This document shows positions 22,146-26,285 of a stretch of DNA of 26,285 bases, one piece after another. Under the pieces are notes generated by a model, which was not told the DNA's origin, did no database searches, and worked only from the letters and a program-made list of their open reading frames with translations. This DNA is from Trachelipus rathkii (taxonomy: Eukaryota > Arthropoda > Malacostraca > Isopoda > Trachelipodidae): contig JABUQX010022107.1 of NCBI GenBank assembly GCA_015478945.1, positions 1-26,285 of the forward strand. The letters are read 5' to 3'. The position numbers and the translations under genes are program-made. Position 1 is the stretch's first letter, and each line of letters opens with the position of its first letter.

Positions 22146-23085
22146 ATGGCAGAAAATGTGGGTATTAGTGAGAGTGGGGAGGCTAATGAGTTGGGAGGGA
22201 TTGATGTGGAAGGATTGAATTTGAATGGGGAGGAGCTTTCGGATGAGATAAAGCGAATATTAGCGGCAGAAGCGGAGCAAAAGAACTTACAGCAGAGTTC
22301 GGTAAAACCGAAATCTACTACCACCCTTGCAACGACTATTCCTACGGGTACACCCCGTCTACAAGAAACAACCCTTTAGATCAAATTTCTACAAGTAACA
22401 ACCCTTTAGGTGGTGAAATCACCAAACAGCAACTGACTCAACAAATGGCAGAAGGACAAAGGTTGATGGAAAGAATGGCGAAGTTGCCATCTCCACAATG
22501 GAATTTTCCACAAATGTCAGCATTGCAACAGGGCTCACAAGAGAGTCAATCTGTCCCCTTTACATCAAATGAGAATGCGGTATCCTCATTGGTAAATCAA
22601 ACACAATCTGATGTAACAGATGGAGATTGGTTGAAAGCAATTTACTTGCAAAACCAGCAAATGATAATGGCTCTTTCTAAAGTAGTCTTGTTATTGGAGG
22701 GATTTATACCCATCAATTCAGCAAGAATGATCCCTGTAGAAATACTCCTTAAGTAGGCCTTTCCCCAGTTCTTGCAGCGATTTGAGGAATATAGAGAATA
22801 CTGTATCCACGTCAACACTTCGAGGTTGAAGCTTACATCTGGGTTCATACTTGGGGGATATGAAAGGCAGTATACGAGTTACTAATGAAGAACAATGCAG
22901 GGTATACTGTAATAAAAACGCAACTTGTTGAATGGTTTACTGACTATTTACGGAAGAAGGTTAAAACCCATCTTAATAACTTTAATGAAGCGAAAATTCT
23001 TTCCCATGAAACGATACCCTTGTATGCTCTTAGGTTGCAGGGTTTAGCCGAGATGGGATTCCCGGGTTCAGATGTGAAAATATGA
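22146..23085 (+). pseudogene. gag: gag of unit B, N-terminal and capsid part, broken
   Basis: Gag forms the particle that packages element RNA. The start is the ATG at 22146, the first after the leader, opening an acidic N-terminus. The frame shifts near 22345-22365 and continues through 22445-22756. It meets an in-frame TAG (22754-22756), and reads on in the same frame as capsid sequence (containing PQFLQRFEEY) to 22885. It shifts again near 22862-22885 and continues to 23085. The capsid part contains IPLYALRLQGLAEMGFP, typical of the C-terminal capsid motif of Gypsy Gag. Two frameshifts plus one stop in 940 nt make this copy non-functional as sequenced. A short direct repeat (AACAACCCTTTA, about 22367 and 22396) flanks the first break. 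Confidence 0.7.
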
Positions 23086-24056
23086 AAATGGTGCGTGAAA
23101 AACTAATAAATAGTACGCCATTGCAAGTACAACAACTTATACAAGCATCCATTACTGTATGTGAAATTGCTTTGGCGGGAGTTCCAATGAGTTGGGAAGC
23201 ATTAGTCAAAATAATCTCGCACTATAATAGTTACAAAAACAACGGACAAATGTCAGCATCGGCAACTCCCCAAATACCATCCCAAGAGATTATTCCAGAA
23301 CCATATTCACCCGAGGTGATTGATATTTCTAATGTGCAAACACATCCAAATTCATTAACACCCTTACCTATCCAAACACAAGAATATTACAATCAACAAC
23401 AAAATATTGTACCCCGGGGATATCTAACCTATCCGGGCTATGAACCGCCTATGCAATATCAACAAAATTGTCAACAAGTATCTCAACAACAATATGTAGT
23501 ACCAACATTCGCACAAGTGGTCGCCAAACCACCAATGCCTCCACCGAATATGAATAATAACCCAAGAGGTAGTGTTCCTCCAAATTCCCCTCGTCAAAAT
23601 AGAACTTTCTATCCATCTAATAAAGGTCAAAATTCCCCTAAGAAAGGGCGTATACCACCACAACAAAGTAATCGTCAACAACAACAACAAAATCCACCCT
23701 TTCAACAACCAACACCACAACAACCCCAACATCCTACTTCATCTTCATCAACACAACAACCATGGTGGGCCGGAAATAACCTTTCTTGTAAGTATTGTAA
23801 GACACCAGGACACCATGTTAAAGATTGTCCATCAAGGCCTTATTGCCAATTTTGCGGTAAGAGGGGGCATGTCTATGAAGAGTGCTATGCCGAAAAGAAT
23901 CAATGCATACGATGTAAAGAACATGGACATATAGTGCAAGACTGCCCACTAATGACAGAAAAACAAGTTAAATGTGACTCTACTTTGCGATGTCCTTATT
24001 GTCAAGGAAGCCACTTGGGCATGAATTGTCCACAAAGATCCCCTTCAAAAAACTAA
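23082..24056 (+). CDS. gag: gag of unit B, capsid end, linker and nucleocapsid
   Basis: This is a continuous 324-codon frame. It is the continuation of Gag after a frameshift near 23075-23081, so the ATG at 23082 is probably not a true start. Residues 1-55 finish the capsid. Residues 60-230 are a Pro/Gln/Asn-rich linker with poly-Gln. Then come zinc knuckles: C-x2-C-x4-H-x4-C at residues 236-249, 255-268 and 275-288, and a variant C-x2-C-x3-H-x4-C at 304-316. These would bind the element RNA. The stop TAA at 24054 directly follows the slippery heptamer, so Gag ends ...SPSKN and a minority of ribosomes would continue into Pol. Confidence 0.85.
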   Translation: MKMVREKLINSTPLQVQQLIQASITVCEIALAGVPMSWEALVKIISHYNSYKNNGQMSASATPQIPSQEIIPEPYSPEVIDISNVQTHPNSLTPLPIQTQEYYNQQQNIVPRGYLTYPGYEPPMQYQQNCQQVSQQQYVVPTFAQVVAKPPMPPPNMNNNPRGSVPPNSPRQNRTFYPSNKGQNSPKKGRIPPQQSNRQQQQQNPPFQQPTPQQPQHPTSSSSTQQPWWAGNNLSCKYCKTPGHHVKDCPSRPYCQFCGKRGHVYEECYAEKNQCIRCKEHGHIVQDCPLMTEKQVKCDSTLRCPYCQGSHLGMNCPQRSPSKN

Positions 24057-25258
24057 TTCACTCTGTGGGAGATGACCCACCCACAGAGCTAGAAGAACAA
24101 CCTAAACAGCAGCGTCATAAAAAGTGTCGAAAGACAGATACCGGGTCACAGTTGCCACCACCTCAACCATCTATGTTTGACGAAATTGAAAATTCAACAG
24201 TAGAACCTATAGAGGAATTATTACAGGTTGAGGTTGTTGAATGTCCAATGGATATATTCGATCTTGTTAAACCCTCTTCGGAGACTGAAATTGAGGAGAT
24301 TGATTCTCAAGAAATAGAAAATTTATTAATCAATCATGATTCAATTCCCCTTAAGGGATCAGTCAACCTTGACAATCATTCACTTACTAATTTACTCCAG
24401 CAGGAGTCTACAGTAACCACGCCTAAGAAAGGCCCTTGCCTTTATCTAAAAAACTTATCCACATCTTCACCTGCTACTCTGGTTGTGGGGGTCATAATAG
24501 ATGATTCCCAACAAACACAGCTAATAGACGCTCTTGTAGATACTGGAGCTTCAGTTAGTATTATAACACAAAGAACTTATAAACTTTTAGACCCTAATAA
24601 ATATCCTATACAGCCTACTGAATATGTTAGTATTCGTGGCATCGGTGATGTCATTTTTGAAGTTTTGGGGGCTGTCACATTATCATTACATCTTTCTAAC
24701 AATTATAGAACACAATTTAGGGACTTTGTGATAGTTCCGGATGAGGTTGTATGTTACGGAGTAGTAATTGGTTATGATCTTTTACAATCAGAAAACATTT
24801 TGCCAGACTTGGCCAATAAAGAACTAATAACTAGACATGATAATGGCTTGACCATTATTGCAAAAGATATAAGAACAGCAGAGGGACAAGAACATGCTGC
24901 TAAATTAGATCACGATGTATTAATTCCACCTAATAAAGGAATTAACGTAGCTATAAAGCCGGAAGAAATATTAAGAAATAAAGACTTAACTGGCGAAACA
25001 CTTTTGTTGTTTATTCCTAATGATAAAAATCACTTTGTGATGGACCATGCGGTCATATCTTGTACATTTGACACTCCAGTAGTGCTACCTTGTTATAATC
25101 TTTCTAGTAATGTAATTAAGCTGAAATCAGGTTACCCACTAGGGTCATTTTCAGCTCTTTCTATCCATCCTATCCATCCAATAAAATCAGTGCCCCCTAT
25201 ATTTCTTATGTTTTTATGTTCTAAAAACTCAAAACATGTACCAGGAATGGACATCTGA
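23990..25258 (+). CDS. pol: pro/pol of unit B: linker and aspartic protease
   Basis: This is an open frame of 422 codons in the -1 frame relative to gag. Translation would enter by frameshifting at 24053 (residue 22); the ATG at 23990 lies inside gag and is not a likely start. Residues 22-145 form an acidic, Glu-rich linker. The protease spans about residues 150-275. Its active site is Asp184-Thr-Gly-Ala-Ser (context LVDTGASVSII), and IGYDLL at 260-265 is the second conserved motif of retroviral-type proteases (usually I.GRD.L). It would cut the Gag-Pol polyprotein as a dimer. The frame ends at a TGA (25256-25258) that is probably caused by an indel, because pol-like sequence resumes in another frame at once. 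Confidence 0.85.
   Translation: MSLLSRKPLGHELSTKIPFKKLIHSVGDDPPTELEEQPKQQRHKKCRKTDTGSQLPPPQPSMFDEIENSTVEPIEELLQVEVVECPMDIFDLVKPSSETEIEEIDSQEIENLLINHDSIPLKGSVNLDNHSLTNLLQQESTVTTPKKGPCLYLKNLSTSSPATLVVGVIIDDSQQTQLIDALVDTGASVSIITQRTYKLLDPNKYPIQPTEYVSIRGIGDVIFEVLGAVTLSLHLSNNYRTQFRDFVIVPDEVVCYGVVIGYDLLQSENILPDLANKELITRHDNGLTIIAKDIRTAEGQEHAAKLDHDVLIPPNKGINVAIKPEEILRNKDLTGETLLLFIPNDKNHFVMDHAVISCTFDTPVVLPCYNLSSNVIKLKSGYPLGSFSALSIHPIHPIKSVPPIFLMFLCSKNSKHVPGMDI
24047..24088 (+). promoter_or_regulatory. -1 programmed ribosomal frameshift signal (gag-pol)
   Basis: The slippery heptamer A AAA AAC (24047-24053) is in the correct phase of the gag frame (tcA AAA AAC taa). A 7-nt spacer (24054-24060) follows. 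Then comes a perfect 9-bp stem, CTCTGTGGG (24061-24069) with CCCACAGAG (24080-24088), around a 10-nt loop. A -1 slip leads exactly into the pol frame at 24053. Loop bases TGACCC (24073-24078) could pair with GGGTCA at 24143-24148 to make a pseudoknot; this part is speculative. Confidence 0.85.
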
Positions 25259-25452
25259 CAATCTCAGAGAGGCTTTTGAGCTTGAATCAACAGAGATCAA
25301 TTAATACAACTCTTACTGAAATATCCAACTGCTTTAAGCCTCGGAGATACAGATGTGGGGTGTACCTCTGTTCTTAAACACTCAATTGAAACTTACATAG
25401 ATAATCCTATATGCGAACCTGTTCGAAGACTTCAAGGTCCTATTTTATATGA
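25259..25452 (+). pseudogene. pol: Protease-RT connector of unit B, frameshifted
   Basis: Pol sequence continues briefly in a different frame (about 25240-25300, containing DNLREAFELE). It returns to the original frame from about 25301 (containing LLLKYPTA) and ends at about 25452. Here it is about 10 nt shorter than unit A (compare 13579-13611), and the frame changes again into RT. These are at least three indels within about 220 nt. Confidence 0.65.
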
Positions 25453-26285
25453 AGGTGCAGAAAACTCGAAGCTGAGGGCATCATCAGGCAATCTTTTTCT
25501 CCTTACTCAGCACCGGTAGTACCCATCAGAAAACCTGATGGGGCTATGCGGCTATGCATAGATTATCGAAAACTAAATTCTGTCACAAAGGGAGATTCCT
25601 TTCCCATTCCTAATCTGACAGATACCCTTTTTAGCCTTCAAGGCAAGCAATACTTTACGACTATCGATCTTATAAAGGGGTACTATCAGGTTGAAATGGC
25701 GGAAGACAGCATCGAGAAGACTGCTTTCTCAACCCCATTATCCCATTGGGAATTTCTTAGAATGCCTTTTGGCGTAAAAAATGGACCCGCCACGTTCCAG
25801 AGAGCCATGCACTTGATATTGAGTCACCTTTCATGGGAAGAAGTCAGGGTTTATCTGGACGATGTGCTTATCATCACTAAAACCTTTGCAGAACATTTGG
25901 CAGTATTGGAAGAGGTGCTTACAGCATTCATGGTTAACGGCTTCAAATTAAAACCTTCAAAAACGTATTTACTAAGACGAGAAGTAAGCTTCCTGGGACA
26001 CGTAATTTCAAGTAAGGGTATGATTCCCTTGGAGAAGAATCTTAAAGGAATTCAAGACTTCAAAGCACCAACTACAGTTAGAAAAGTTCGACAGTTTATG
26101 GGACTGGTTAATTTTTATCGCCGGCATATACCGAACTGTTCAGTGATTGCAAAACCCCTGTTTGACCTATTAAAATGTAAATCAACCATCCCTTGGACGG
26201 ACGAATGTCAACAAGCTTTTGACAAATTAAAACAACTCTTAACTAAACCACCCTTATTAACTTATCCGGATCGTACAGAAAAAGC
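25453..26285 (+). CDS. pol: Reverse transcriptase of unit B (partial, runs off window)
   Basis: The frame is open for 277 codons to the window end. RT motifs appear in order: GIIR...SPYSAP, then CIDYRKLNS, then TTIDLIKGYYQ with the first catalytic Asp at codon 72, FLRMPFGVKNGPATFQRAM, and YLDD at codons 134-137 (25852-25863) with the two remaining catalytic Asp residues. FLGHVIS and QFMGLVNFYRRHIP follow, typical of Ty3/Gypsy thumb and connection. All catalytic residues are present, so this stretch could be functional protein, but its upstream frame is broken. The enzyme copies the element RNA to DNA inside the particle. RNase H and integrase lie beyond the window and can be seen only in unit A. 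Confidence 0.9.

Larger units (their letters stand above)
21896..26285 (+). mobile_element. Ty3/Gypsy LTR retrotransposon, unit B (internal part, truncated by window)
   Basis: This is the internal region following the shared LTR: PBS, leader, gag, protease and RT, cut off by the window end within the RT/RNase H connection. It is much cleaner than unit A, with continuous frames of 324 and 422 codons. It still carries an in-frame stop, frameshifts in the first half of gag and further indels near 25250-25455. Confidence 0.8.

Noticed and set aside
22109..22324. Minus-strand frame over the gag start of unit B
   Set aside because: It is a shadow of the plus-strand gag N-terminus.
22754..22756. 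Programmed stop-codon read-through in gag
   Set aside because: The stop lies inside capsid sequence, not at the gag-pol border, and the border already has a frameshift signal. Mutation or error is simpler.
23082..23085. ATGA stop-start overlap as translational coupling in gag
   Set aside because: Capsid sequence continues across it, so it is a frameshift in one gene, not two coupled genes.
23424..23732. Trp/Leu/Ile-rich minus-strand frame of 102 codons
   Set aside because: It is the antisense shadow of the Pro/Gln-rich Gag linker.

Overview
This looks like eukaryotic, probably invertebrate animal, genomic DNA. It is AT-rich, carries GA, TA and long A tracts, and has no prokaryotic gene organisation. 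The recognisable coding content is almost entirely Ty3/Gypsy-type LTR retrotransposon. A primer-binding site matching the 3' end of animal initiator tRNA-Met supports an animal host. An arthropod, perhaps a crustacean, is a guess from the style of the element only. I see no cellular gene that I can name.

Layout. Positions 1-6296 are flanking DNA: a TA microsatellite (1779-1882), an AT-rich stretch ending in a 45-A tract preceded by AATAAA signals (2957-3059), and a small broken gag fragment of a different Gypsy-like family (about 3440-3851). From 6297 to the window end there are two units of one large Gypsy-type element in the same orientation, arranged LTR - internal - LTR - internal. Unit A has its 5' LTR at about 6297-9117, PBS at 9127, gag at 9544-12139, and protease, RT, RNase H and integrase between 12140 and about 17621. 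A 2.1 kb 3' region follows, with a polypurine tract at 19732-19746. The middle LTR (19747-21895, about 2.15 kb) is both the 3' LTR of A and the 5' LTR of unit B. Unit B has a PBS at 21902, gag at 22146-24056, protease/pol from 24053 and RT running off the window end.

How the parts work together. Gag (capsid plus four zinc knuckles) and Pol (aspartic protease, RT, RNase H, integrase) are joined in B by a textbook -1 ribosomal frameshift signal. It consists of the heptamer AAAAAAC directly before the gag stop, a 7-nt spacer, and a perfect 9-bp stem. Reverse transcription would start at the tRNA-iMet-type PBS and use the GGGGAGG-type polypurine tract. The LTR carries an eight-unit 19-bp repeat and a perfect hairpin directly before an AATAAA.

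The most important caution concerns unit A. It matches unit B in exact runs of 28-62 nt, interrupted by dense single-base and short insertions, and is inflated by up to about 40% locally. Substitutions are comparatively few in the well-aligned parts. That pattern is what uncorrected long-read sequence looks like, not what neutral decay looks like. Most of A's frameshifts, and perhaps the tandem arrangement itself, may therefore be technical. Unit B is much cleaner but also broken: an in-frame stop and several frameshifts in gag, and several indels between protease and RT. As sequenced, neither copy is intact. I did not find a new biological system. The points worth checking are the frameshift signal, the shared-LTR tandem layout and the error signature.
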